Assembly: GCA_963921425.1 (NCBI GenBank)
Contig: OY992836.1
Coordinates: forward strand, 9,005,825 to 9,069,824
DNA length: 64,000 nucleotides
Direction of reading: 5' to 3'
DNA from: Dryas octopetala
Lineage: Eukaryota > Streptophyta > Magnoliopsida > Rosales > Rosaceae
Positions within the stretch are counted from its first letter, which is position 1. The number at the start of each line of letters is the position of its first letter. Made by a program: the position numbers and the translations under genes. This document shows positions 39,781 through 49,622 of the stretch, piece by piece. The notes beneath the pieces were generated by a model. It searched no databases and was not told the origin of the DNA. It saw nothing but the letters and a program-made list of their open reading frames with translations.

Positions 39781-40354
39781 TTTGAGGTGAGCAATCTCTG
39801 TAATTTTCTACTCAATTGATATACTGATTTTGCCTTGGAAAATTGAGATTTGTGAGAAATTGTGGTTGTCCAGCCCGAGGCGGACCTTGGAATTCTGTTT
39901 GTCAATTTTGTGGAAAATGTGAGTAGGAGCAGGTGGAGGTGCAGGTGGGTATGAGCCTTGCCGAGCACTGGGTGGGCAACATGCCTTCAATTTTTTAGAC
40001 TTTGTAATTTATTGGGTGTTGTGTTTTTGGCCAGGTACATAGGAAGCAAGATAAGTGGGTCGGAACCCGTCTGAGTTGTGGAAGCTGCGAAATATAGGTA
40101 AAGCTTGGGTTTGTATCGCTCTTCCCCTTGAATTGATTTTTTGAATATTGGCTTTGATAAATGGTTGGTGGCTGAGCATGTGAAAAGTGATAGAGTGAAT
40201 GTTGTAAATTTGGGGGTGGAAGAGCACATATGAGGGGTGGGAAACCAGTAGCGATCTTGATATGTCCATGGTGTTGTCTTGGTATTCCGAGCACTTCCTA
40301 TCTTGATTTTTTTTTTTTTTTTTTCTTGGATGGGCAGGTGGGGTGGGGTCGGAG

Positions 40355-40520
40355 GAGGTGGTGCTCGGGTGCACGGGTGCACGGGTGCGCAGGTGCTCGG
40401 GTGCACGGGTGCACAGGTGCTCGGGCAGGAGGTGGTGCTCAGGTGCACGGGTGCACGGGTGCTCAGGTGCACGGGTGCACGGGTGCACGGGTGCTCGGGT
40501 GCGCGGCTGCTCGGGCAGGA
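40355..40520. repeat. 'gggtgcac' minisatellite in the LTR element
   Basis: More than a dozen short units of 'cgggtgcac' with variants ('caggtgctc', 'cgggtgcgc'). They give Gly/Ala/Arg-rich nonsense frames on both strands. Confidence 0.9.
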
Positions 40521-40539
40521 GGTGGTGGGGTCGGACATT

Positions 40540-40790
40540 CCATGGTTTCCTCAGACGATTCGTCAAGGGATGACGGAGGGTCCGACCAGGCGTCTACAAG
40601 TGATGGGACACCGACGAGGCCAAGTGTGCCCCGACCCCGGATGGGGTGTGGAAACATGGGGGTGGGCAAGTGGTCAGGCAGAACAATGCATTGCAGGCTG
40701 AGCTACTGCAGGCCAGGAAGGAGGCGGACCAGGCTAGACAAGAGTTGGGGCAGTGCGAGGAAGAGATGAGCCAAGCCAAGCAGGTGGTCT
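40540..40790 (+). pseudogene. Antisense coiled-coil reading-frame remnant in the LTR element
   Basis: On the plus strand, opposite to gag, a Ser/Asp-rich stretch (HSMVSSDDSSRDDGGSDQAS) is followed in a shifted frame by LQAELLQARKEADQARQELG and C-E-E-E-M-S-Q-A-K-Q. That second part is a heptad-like coiled coil ending at a TAG at 40792-40794. Some Tat/Retand-group elements carry an antisense ORF between polymerase and 3' LTR; this could be such a remnant. No intact start-to-stop frame remains. Confidence 0.4.
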
Positions 40791-41099
40791 GCTAGGGGCT
40801 GGCAGTAATGATGGGCATGCCAACGTTCCAGAGGGAGGTACCCAGGGGGAAGAGCCCGAGGATGGAGCATCCATAGGTGGGGAGCTTGACATGGGAGAGG
40901 ATCCCAAATAAATGTTTGAAGCAAACATGGCCCGGGGGCAGGGGTGGGCGGACCATCGGCCTATTTTTGTTTGAGTTATATGGCGGGTCGGATGTAGCCC
41001 GTACCAAATTACAAACTCTTTTGATTATTCCCCTTGTACTTTATGATATTTGGATGATTTGGAGGGTGTCCAACCTGTTTATGGGGTAGGATGCCCTTC

Positions 41100-41640
41100 C
41101 CTTTAATACATGGTATTGTGGGATTTTCTCGAATGCATGGTACTTAGTTTCCCTTGAATGCATGATATTGATTTTTCTCTGAATGCATGGTACTTAGTTT
41201 CCCTTGAATGCATGAGATCGATTTTCCCTTGAATGCATAGTACTTAAGTTCCCTTGAATGCATGTGCCATAGCCGCGCCCTGAATGCATGGTACTTAGCT
41301 TCCCTTGAATGCATGGGCGGATATGGGCAGGGTCGGATGTCTGATGGCCCGGGGGTCCATACAGCCAATTAAGACTTTGAATAAAAATGAAGAAAAAAGT
41401 GTCCGTGGTAGGACTTTCGTGAATGCATGGTACTTAGTTTCCCTTGAATGCATTTGCCATAGCCGCGCCCTGAATGCATGGTACTCGGCTTCCCTTGAAT
41501 GCATGGGGCGGATATGGGTAGGGTCGGATGTCTGATGGCCCGGGGGTCCATACAGCCAATTAACACTTTGAATAAAAATGAAGAAAAATATGTCCGTGGT
41601 AGGACTCTCATTTATGAAAGCGATAACATAGAGGAATTTG
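41100..41640. repeat. 'cccttgaatgcatgg' array and 190-bp tandem duplication
   Basis: The motif 'cttgaatgcatg' and close variants recur more than ten times from 41110 to 41500. Over this a larger unit is duplicated with a 190-base offset ('tgccatagccgcgccctgaa' at 41265 and 41455). Both copies include 'gtccatacagccaattaa'. Confidence 0.9.
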
Positions 41641-41767
41641 AAAAAAGTCCCCGGGGGGTACAACATGTGTCTACTTGTAAAAGTAGTGGAGGTGCTCGGC
41701 GCGCCAAGGGCGGCTGAGTTCCTTGCCGGTTGTGGCGCGGAGCCTGTATGTGCCTGGACGGACGACC

Positions 41768-44239
41768 TCAATGGTTTTGTAGGGCGTCTGGGGTAGGGCA
41801 GGTGTTGGAGACACAAACAGCCATAGAGGGCTTGACCTCTTTCTTCTTCTTGACTGAAGTTATATAGCAGGACCTGGCTGACACTTGATTGCCTTTGACT
41901 ACCCCCGTTCCACATGGGGTCGGGAACTTGATCAAAAGTAAGTGAGTGGAGATCATAACCCTCAATTGGTTAAGGGCCGGTCGTCCCAGGATGACATTGT
42001 AAGCTGTGGGGCAGTCGACCACCAAAAACTGAGTAGTTGTGGTAGCGGACGAAGGATATCTCCCGAGAGTGAGGGGAAGGTAGATACTACCAAGAGGGGT
42101 GACCATGTCGCCCGAAAAGCTGAGTAAAGGAGCGACCGACCGGTCAAGCCTCTCCTGGTCGATTCCAAGAGCGGTGAAGGCTGGGGCGAAGAGGATGTTG
42201 ACGGAGCTACCACAGTCGATAAGGATCCGAGCCACATCAAAATTAGCTATAGTGGCCTCAATGACCAAAGGGTCATCATGTGGGAAGATCAAATCACGTT
42301 CTTCTTCCTCAGCAAAGGAAATGGGCGACCACCCGAGCTTAGGAGTCTTTTTGCCACGGTGGAAGTCTACAGCCATAACGCCGGAGCATGGTTGAGCACT
42401 TCGGGCGTATTCCTTCCTGGCTCTGTTGGAGTTGCCAGCGAGGGTCGGGCCCCCACAGATGGTATTGACCCGCCCCCGGCGTTGTCCGTCGGTCTTGGCC
42501 TTCTCGGTGGCCTCCTTGTCTATAAAGCCATCCAATTTTCCTTCATGTACCAAGGTTTCTATTGCCTCTTTAAAAGCTCTGCATGCTTCGGTGTCATGGC
42601 CATGGTCGTCATGGTAAAGGCAAAAGAAATTCTTGTTAGCCCGGTATCGTGTTTGTGGTGGGCGGGGTGGGAGCTTAGGAAGTATGTCCTTGATCTGGGG
42701 ATACAACTCTGTATAAGTAACAGTGAGAATTGTATAGACTTTGAACCTGGAGGCATAGGATGTCTGATAGGTTTCCTCCCTTCGTTGTCCTCCACCTCTA
42801 CCATCACCAAATTGTTTCTTGGTGAACTTATTGAACTTTTTCCCGGACCCCCCATGCTGGTTACCCGAGTAGGGCTTGGGCTGGGGTGGCACTATGATGG
42901 CCTGGTCGGTACTTAGGCGATCCATGGTAGGCGGTTTCTTCCCATATGTTTTGAATTCAGCCGTGGCATAGGCAATGGCCTCGTGCATGAGTTCCTTGTA
43001 GGTGCGCGGATTGCGGCGGTTGATTTCAAACAGGAAGTCCCCCTCTAGGAGACCACCCTTGAAAGCAGCGAAGGCTACCTTCTCATCACAATCGCGACAC
43101 CGAGATCGTTCTAGCTGAAATCGAGTGATGTATTCCCGGAGGGATTCCCTGCTGCCCTGGCGGACCCGCGTCAGGTCATCCGTGGTGTAAATTCTATCGG
43201 TTTGGATGATATACTGGCCCAGGAAGAGCTCTCGAAGCTCGCTGAAACAATCAACTGAGCCTGGAGGGAGTTGGTAGAACCAGTCCCTTGCACTGCCAGA
43301 GAGGGTAGAAGGGAAGATTCGACACTTGGTAATGTCATCAGCACCTTTGGACTCCAGGGCTGACCTGAAACTCATGAGGTGGTCATATGGGTCTTCCTTC
43401 CCTGTGTACGGAGTTATTTTGGGAGGTCGGACGTCGCCAACCGGGGGAGTAGATAGGATGCGAGCTGTGAAGGGTCCAGGTAGCTCCCTTATATCCAAAG
43501 ATGGGTGCCCACCACGACTTCCCCCCTCCACTCTCCTCAGGCGTTCGCTGATGTCCATGAGGAGTTGTTGGAGTTGGTCTGGTGGAAGGGATCCGCTGTT
43601 ACCGGAGTCAGCGACTTGTTCACTTATGTAAGTGTTACTTTCTGCGCGGCGCCCAGCCGAGAGGACCTGCTCTTCTCCCCGTCGTCGCTTGGGACGGGGA
43701 GCCTGCTCCTCTTCCAAGTCTCGGGGGCGCGGGTTGGATTCGCCCCGGTTCGTCCGCTGCTCTTCTCGCCGAGAGCGGTTGTCGTCGAGCAGATGACGAC
43801 AGTCCCGGTAAATGTGGAACTCCTCAGAGCGGGTAGGATGCTCGCCAGATCGAGCCCGGCTGACCGGGTGGACAAGTCTCTTTTGGAAACCTGGAGGCGG
43901 ATGGCTACCTTGCCCTACATCCAATTGGCGGGGAACATTTTGGTCCCTTCGGGGGGGATCCCTCATCTCACCACTCCGGAGAGTGGTGTGTTCGTCCCTG
44001 TCATGGGGGTTCCTCCTCTCACCACTCCGGGGAGTGGTATGTCCTTCCCTGTCACGGAGGAGTCGCTCATAAAGCTGTGTTGCACCTTTCTGGAGGTCGA
44101 GCTGTTCCTGGGTTCGTTGGAGCTGAGCCTCCAAACGCTGGATGTACTCCTCCTGATCAGATTCGGCAGTCTTCTTACCTCGCTTGTCAACCAGCGGGGT
44201 GTTGTCAACTTGGTCGAGGATAGGTCCTCCGTCAGACAT
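41768..44239 (-). CDS. Retrotransposon gag-protease polyprotein, 823 aa
   Basis: One open frame without stops. The first 240 residues are charged and coiled-coil-like. A Ty3-type gag domain follows (ITPYTGKEDPYDHLMSFRSA, later SGSARDWFYQLPPGSV and SLREYITRFQ). A Cys/His zinc motif of the form C-L-Y-H-D-D-H-G-H-x-x-x-A-C comes next. A retropepsin-like aspartic protease has I-D-C-G-S-S-V-N-I-L-F, where the catalytic triad is normally D-[ST]-G, so Cys at the second position is unusual. The frame ends shortly after the protease with no polymerase. Gag forms the retrotransposon particle and the protease would process it. The intact frame fits recent activity. Confidence 0.93.
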   Translation of the reverse strand: MSDGGPILDQVDNTPLVDKRGKKTAESDQEEYIQRLEAQLQRTQEQLDLQKGATQLYERLLRDREGHTTPRSGERRNPHDRDEHTTLRSGEMRDPPRRDQNVPRQLDVGQGSHPPPGFQKRLVHPVSRARSGEHPTRSEEFHIYRDCRHLLDDNRSRREEQRTNRGESNPRPRDLEEEQAPRPKRRRGEEQVLSAGRRAESNTYISEQVADSGNSGSLPPDQLQQLLMDISERLRRVEGGSRGGHPSLDIRELPGPFTARILSTPPVGDVRPPKITPYTGKEDPYDHLMSFRSALESKGADDITKCRIFPSTLSGSARDWFYQLPPGSVDCFSELRELFLGQYIIQTDRIYTTDDLTRVRQGSRESLREYITRFQLERSRCRDCDEKVAFAAFKGGLLEGDFLFEINRRNPRTYKELMHEAIAYATAEFKTYGKKPPTMDRLSTDQAIIVPPQPKPYSGNQHGGSGKKFNKFTKKQFGDGRGGGQRREETYQTSYASRFKVYTILTVTYTELYPQIKDILPKLPPRPPQTRYRANKNFFCLYHDDHGHDTEACRAFKEAIETLVHEGKLDGFIDKEATEKAKTDGQRRGRVNTICGGPTLAGNSNRARKEYARSAQPCSGVMAVDFHRGKKTPKLGWSPISFAEEEERDLIFPHDDPLVIEATIANFDVARILIDCGSSVNILFAPAFTALGIDQERLDRSVAPLLSFSGDMVTPLGSIYLPLTLGRYPSSATTTTQFLVVDCPTAYNVILGRPALNQLRVMISTHLLLIKFPTPCGTGVVKGNQVSARSCYITSVKKKKEVKPSMAVCVSNTCPTPDALQNH

Positions 44240-44370
44240 TGTGAGGGTCGGTAGCTCGGAAGCTAGGGAGCTCGGAAGCTAGGGAGCTCGGAAGCTCGGG
44301 AGCTCGGAAGCTCGGAAGGTTTCTGCACCTCAACTGAGGGTAGAGAATTCAATGGGGAAAAGTTGTAACT

Positions 44371-44391
44371 TTCCCACAGACGGCGCCAAAC
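44371..44391 (-). other. Primer-binding site
   Basis: Directly inside the 5' LTR, the minus strand reads GTTTGGCGCCGTCTGTGGG. The core TGGCGCCGT is complementary to the 3' end of a tRNA ending ACGGCGCCA (tRNA-Asp type), as in several plant Ty3 lineages. Confidence 0.8.
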
Positions 44392-45028
44392 TGTTGATGC
44401 CCAAAAATGGTAGAGCAGTCAACGTCGAGTCGAACCACGTAGGCCCGTTGACCCACCACTGAGCGGATGACACGTCGAAGTGGGGCAGGAACGGATAGCT
44501 GGGGTCCGACTGGTGAGGAATGAGAGAGAATGATATCCAGAGCACCCTGCACAGGTACACAAAAGTGAGCGGGAAGGGCACCGGTGTGGTGCCGGCCAAA
44601 GGTCCTCCGACGCTCAAGTCAGTGTTCAGAGAGATCTGAGAGCAGAGTGAGTGAATCGTATAATAATGATTTCAGTTGTCCTTTTGTGACAAGAAGGTAC
44701 CTCTTTTATAGTACCTTTGGAAGAGTGTCAACCAATCCGGTGACGACACGTGTCCTTTGTGGTGACTTGCACTGTAGGAGCGCCACGTGGCACCGGTCTC
44801 GAGGATCCGAGTTAGTTGACACGGGCCGGGGGCCCGAGAGGCTTGAGCTTGGGAGGCCGGAGCCTAAGAGGCCGGGGCCCAGGGGGCCGGGGCCCATGAG
44901 GCCGGAGCCTAGTGGATCATGGGCTAGGAGCCCAGGAAGGGCTTAGTCTTTTGGGTCTAGGCCCAAACAGCATGGTGTTGGGCCTTGTGTGACTTGTCGT
45001 TATGCCGAGATGATTAGTCATACGAACA
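44392..45028 (-). repeat. LTR (5' LTR of the element)
   Basis: 637 bp. In element orientation this is the promoter-bearing copy. See the separate promoter entry for its elements. Confidence 0.97.
44703..44791 (-). promoter_or_regulatory. LTR promoter: TATA box with two CACGTG palindromes
   Basis: In minus orientation, TATAAAAG (44703-44710) is preceded upstream by GACACGTGTC (44745-44754) and GCCACGTGGC (44782-44791). Both are perfect 10-bp palindromes with the G-box/ABRE core. The other LTR has the same set at 38197-38204, 38239-38248 and 38276-38285. Confidence 0.65.
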
Positions 45029-45218
45029 CTTTTCTCATTTATTTGGTTGCATAGACCATAAATTTGAAGGGAAATAAATTATCTTGGTCTATGATTTTGA
45101 GAGCAGAGATAGAAAGTAGGAGAAGAATATGAGTGAAATGAACAATTTCTGAGTAAAGAGAGATGAAGAAGATGAGGAATCATAAATTTAAGGTGTAAAG
45201 AAACGGGGAGCCTTCAGA

Positions 45219-45466
45219 ACAAATATATAGACGTAAAGAAAACATGTTTAAAAAGGGTAGATTTGGAAACACAAAGATAAAATGATGTGAAAAATAATTA
45301 AAAAATTATAATGAGTGCAAATGGAGAAAAGTGGAGTGCGAAACAAATATATAGATGTAGAGAAAACATGTTTAGAAAGGGTAGATTTGGAAACACAAAG
45401 ATAAAATGATGTGAAAAATAATTAAAAAATTATAATAAGTGCAAATGGAGAAAAGTAGAGTGCGAA
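45219..45466. repeat. 124-bp tandem duplication at the right end of the host TIR element
   Basis: Units 45219-45342 and 45343-45466 differ at only a few bases. Each ends with the 'gcaaatggagaaaagt[ga]gagtgcgaa' subterminal block. Confidence 0.9.
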
Positions 45467-45854
45467 GATCGCCTCCCTAAAGAAAAATGTTAAATTACAA
45501 TATATTAATAAATATACACTACCATACAAATTTAGATTTGTATCAAGTTTGTATTTGAATCTACGCAGCAAAATGACATAGAGTTTAGCTCACAAGTTTT
45601 GGGTCAAGACCTAAACTGTAAATCATAAGCTCTAGAATCTTAATTCTAAACCCTAAATCAAATCAAGGGTAACGTCGTAATTTTACGTCCATTAATTTTT
45701 TTTATGTATGAAAAAAAAAAGAATTGAAAAATTGGTATTTTTTGACGTACCAAAATACATGACATCTATTGTCACATTCGCAGTGTCATTCGGTTAAACG
45801 AATAGCGTTGCTTGAAAGAGATTTGAGAGCTTGGAAATGAAAAATTGGGTTGCT

Positions 45855-46730
45855 TAGGATGCGTTTGGTATCGTTTTACAAAACGGTTTTTCATTGTACA
45901 AATTCAAAAAATGACAAAAATGTGTTTGGTTGCCGTATTGAGAAAACAGTTTTTAAAAAACACAAAATAGAATTTCTAGTTTACAGTGTAAATTCAGAAA
46001 ACGACTAAATGATGTTTTCAGTAAATTTAGAAAACATAGAAAACAAAGATACAAATAAAATAAAAATTTACAATTGAAAAAAAAAATTGAAAAAACATGT
46101 GATCTGCACCTCCTCCCCACCTCCAGCGACAGCCCTACCCCCTGCCACTGCCCACCTCTCCCACCTCACCCATCTCTCTTCATCTCTCCTATATTCCTCT
46201 ATTTCTTTCTCTCTCTCTACCCATCTCTCAACATATATACTTTGTAATCCCTCTATAGTTTCCAATTCTCACTTCAATAAACGGATCAAGATTCCCCTTA
46301 ACATCCATATCATGTAGCTCACGAGCCTTAACAACCCTTGCATAGAGAAAATACATCTGTTCAACTAATCATAAGCGTTTGCAGTCTTGTCTCCATTAAT
46401 AATACGGCTATCAACAACTCTTTCACTTCCAAAGTAGTCGTGCCGGCCGAAATGAGTTGGGTTTTATGAAACTTTTTTTTTTTTAAATTATATATTTGAT
46501 GAAATTGGTTAATAATAATTTATAATTAATATCTTTTGTAAATATAATTATTTGGTTGTAATAATTGGTTAATATCAAATGTGTTTTCATTATTATTGTT
46601 TTATATAATTATTTTTTTAATTACGCTATCAGACGTCTTCTCATATTTTGAGAATGCAAAATTTAATTTGTAATTTTACAATACAATTTTTAAAAAATTG
46701 TTTTGTAAAATGTTACCAGACGAGCCCTTA
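45855..46730. mobile_element. hAT-like non-autonomous element, about 880 bp
   Basis: The left end reads TAGGATGCGTTTGGTATC and the right end, read inward, TAAGGGCTCGTCTGGTAAC. Both continue into 'ttttacaaaac'. These resemble hAT ends of the GGGCTCGTTTGGTA type. The centre has a CT-rich block (46100-46220) and no transposase. A matching 8-bp target duplication was not found. Confidence 0.6.
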
Positions 46731-49100
46731 TTTTTTTCGGAAATAGGCTTTGTTTAGTAGGCTTCCACTTTGAACAGAAATGAAGAAAACAGAAGAGCAT
46801 GATGACATAGATTTTTGAAATTGATTAAGGTTTTAGTTTTAGGATATGTTTTCAATTGAACTAATTGTTCAATTTTTTTATTAAGGTTTTACTTTTATTT
46901 TTTATAATAAAAATATTTATTTATATTGTAGTACAATACTTGTGGAATATACACTTAATTGTTCTTAACTTTTAATTTATCGTTCATTAAAAATGTAAAG
47001 TGTCTCACATTTCTTTACAGTATAATAATAATAATAATACTATTCACAGCCTCACCCTCATCAAGAGATGAACAAGCTTTTGGAGTATGATTTAGAGAGA
47101 TAAGAAACCAATATGGCTAGGTAGAAAGAGACGACTAATCTTTTGGAGGTGCTCATATGTACAAACAAAAAATACTTTATTTCATATAATAAAAGAATAT
47201 ATATACATACATATGTACTCAAGTATACAAAATTTTCGCATCCTTTATTGACGTAATTGTCGTAATAATCATCAAACAAATGGTCCCTAACAAGGCATCT
47301 ATGCACCATATATTTAATCATAAGTTTTGGACATTGTGGGTGATGAGGTTCTTAGGATGTACTTAATTACGAGTTCTTAATTGGAACCGTGGTATTCTGA
47401 TTTAAATCATATATTGATTTCTCTTATTTTAAAAGTGCAGCGTTGAAGTTCGCTAAAGATTTTTGATTAATTAGCTAGCTTGTACAATATTATCTATAAA
47501 TGGAATAGATATTAATGACGATAGTCTATTTCCCACAGATGGTGCATATATAATTGTTTATGCTTGAAAGTGGGAAAACAATCAGACAAAGATGTATAAT
47601 GGCTTGCCCAATCTGACGAGGATGTGGTATACATCCATTTGGTTTTGTTTTCATTATGAAAAAAGTGTTGTAGTTTACAACATACAAAGAGAGAGTTGGA
47701 GAGCTCTAAGAGAGAAAATGAATGACTCCCTTTCTAAGAGGATTAGGCACCTCTTTATAAGTGTTGGAGGACCTTGCTTTTTACGAATTACCTAAACATT
47801 GGATATCATATAACCAAAACCCAACATAGCCTAATATGGAATGAAGGCCTAACATAGCCCAGACGTCAACCATCATAGAATCTAACTAATAACTCAAATG
47901 AGAAAATAAATGGAACTTCTTCTCTATTAATATTTGAATAAAGGAATTAGAAACAAGGACAATTTATATGCCAACAGAAGCATTCCATTATTATGAGAGA
48001 AGGAGATAAACTCAAAATATATATATTATTTGAGTTAATATAATATAAAACCTAAATTTTAATTATTAAAATTTTCACGTGATTGTGCATTCTGTAAACC
48101 TAAACTAGACCCTCCCACTCCTGATTATTTCTCCTTATATACACAACTGCTATAGTCCATCATTTTCAACTTGCCATGCACACTCCCAGCTATGGTCTCC
48201 CTCTTCTTTTGAACGTTATATATATTTCTCAATTCAGTCTCCTTCCCTCCCTCTTGAAAGGTTCGGATCATTGTGCAATGTCTTAATCAAGTGCCTAGAC
48301 TCAAGTTTGTGCTGTGACGGTTAGTGTTTTGGTTATGATAACTTTAGTTTCGTAATTGATTTTATTTATGGTGGATATTGTAAGTATATATGTTTTGGGT
48401 TACCACAATTTGGGTTGTTTTACAATGACTTGAGTTTTGCTTGTGGTGGATACCGTGAGTATATTTTGGGTTATGAACTTATGACAACATGAATTGGGTT
48501 ACATGACACTTGGATTAGCACAAATTCCCTTTGTGATCAATGTTAGTACTAAATTATCCTAACTTAACGAAAAATAGGTTTTAAAATTATTTTAAACTGA
48601 TTAGGACTTCTGTTTTTGTGCAGGCATAATTAATTACAACATATATACATTTAATTACGTACAAATCAGATAAAGACATATTTGTCATTGGGTCTTGATC
48701 CACAAACACAATTTCTACCTTAGTGTTCGGATCAATTGGATCAACATGAACTTCACAAAGATTAATCTCTATGTCATCAAGTTCAATGTTGCTCAAGAAC
48801 TCATCAATTTGTTATCACTCATTTTTCACTTGCTCCTTGAATTGTTCAAGCGACATGCATGGTTGGTTTGGTCTTGTATCTACAAACAAACTTTGTGATC
48901 GAGAAACTTGTTTGCAGTACTTGCTCACACTCAACAAAAAAAATTAGATTCAATTGATAAAATAAAACTTAAATAACAAATAAATTCACCAAGTGATCTT
49001 CAATCTTATATCCTTGGAGAATTGGTTGAAATGAGTCATTGTGAGATCATCAAGGGATGAACAAGCTTGGGAGATATTGATGTACCAACTTAAGGGGGAG
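46731..49100. other. Geneless, transposon-derived region
   Basis: AT-rich. The block 'tcatcaag[ag]gatgaacaagctt' occurs at 47059 and again at 49050 before a Copia-like polypurine tract. A segment near 47690-47800 with 'ctctttataag' resembles an LTR promoter. The short frames near 48600-48900 have no recognisable domain. Confidence 0.4.
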
Positions 49101-49622
49101 TGCAGACCTGAGTTGTAATTTAGAAATAAATCGGAGTCCGAGTGTAATTATGATATTTTATTTACTAATATCCTTATATTTATTTTCCTTGTTCTTGTAT
49201 TTAATTTTTAATTAGAATTCTTGTCTAGGTGGATTTTCTTATGTAAATAACGGGGGTGTATTTAATTAAGATTTTAAATGACTTTGATGAAGTTGAAAAG
49301 TCAGGTGACCGGTATTCAATATAGACTTTTAAAGAAGAGTCCATTAATTATAAGGTACTGACAAAGCAAAATATTAACCAAAACCACTCAATCTATTTTT
49401 ATTAACTTGCGGACACTATTTACCAGCCCCCAAAATACAATATGTGGACACCTTCCAAAAGAAATGCATCATAAACAAACCAACTACACAAACAGCCCAA
49501 AACTGATTTTTTTTTTTTTTTTTGCCAAATCGATCTCTTTCTTCAACTTTACCAAATCGCCAATTGTTCATCTTCACTCACAAGCATCGTTCTGCAACTG
49601 CAAGCCTGCAACTCCAAAAAAA

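Larger units (their letters stand above)
37886..45028 (-). mobile_element. Young non-autonomous Ty3-type LTR retrotransposon (gag-protease only), 7143 bp
   Basis: Two LTRs of 637 bp (37886-38522 and 44392-45028) differ at one base, A38385 against G44891. They start TG and end CA, with a CTTTT target duplication. A primer-binding site lies next to the right LTR and a polypurine tract next to the left, so the element reads on the minus strand. The only long minus-strand frame is gag-protease (41768-44239). No reverse transcriptase, RNase H or integrase is present in the remaining 3.2 kb, which instead holds tandem repeats. This matches the non-autonomous class called TR-GAG. Gag and protease resemble the Tat/Retand side of Ty3 elements; lineage is an inference. 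It must have moved with enzymes supplied by another element. Confidence 0.92.
37229..45477. mobile_element. TIR DNA element, split by the LTR retrotransposon
   Basis: The left end reads GGAAAGTGATTTTCGCACTC and the right end, read inward, GGGAGGCGATCTTCGCACTC. Similarity continues inward ('acttttttccatttgcact' against 'acttttctccatttgcact'). The LTR element at 37886-45028 lies inside, so the host element is older. Without it the element would be about 1.1 kb and non-coding. Superfamily is not determined; no clear target duplication. Confidence 0.65.

Noticed and set aside
39304..39819. GC-rich plus-strand frames of 120-170 codons in the LTR element
   Set aside because: Composition is Gly/Ala/Arg/Cys nonsense from tandem repeats, and all frames stay open because GC-rich DNA lacks stops.
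38784..39968. 394-codon minus-strand frame
   Set aside because: It reads through repeats and poly-Lys/Ser runs with no domain. It lies in sense orientation where polymerase should be but has no RT or integrase motif.
40355..41640. Repeat arrays considered as CRISPR
   Set aside because: There are no unique spacers of constant length. They are tandem minisatellites inside a plant retrotransposon.
43505..44254. 249-codon plus-strand frame opposite the gag-protease ORF
   Set aside because: It mirrors the GC-rich minus-strand gag frame exactly and has no domain; gag matches known families, so this is a shadow.
45855..46730. 8-bp target duplication for the second hAT-like element
   Set aside because: Flanking bases do not match for any nearby choice of ends, so only the terminal inverted repeats are claimed.
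48587..48898. Frames considered as Copia polymerase remains
   Set aside because: No RT, integrase or zinc-finger motif could be matched; only the later polypurine tract supports Copia.
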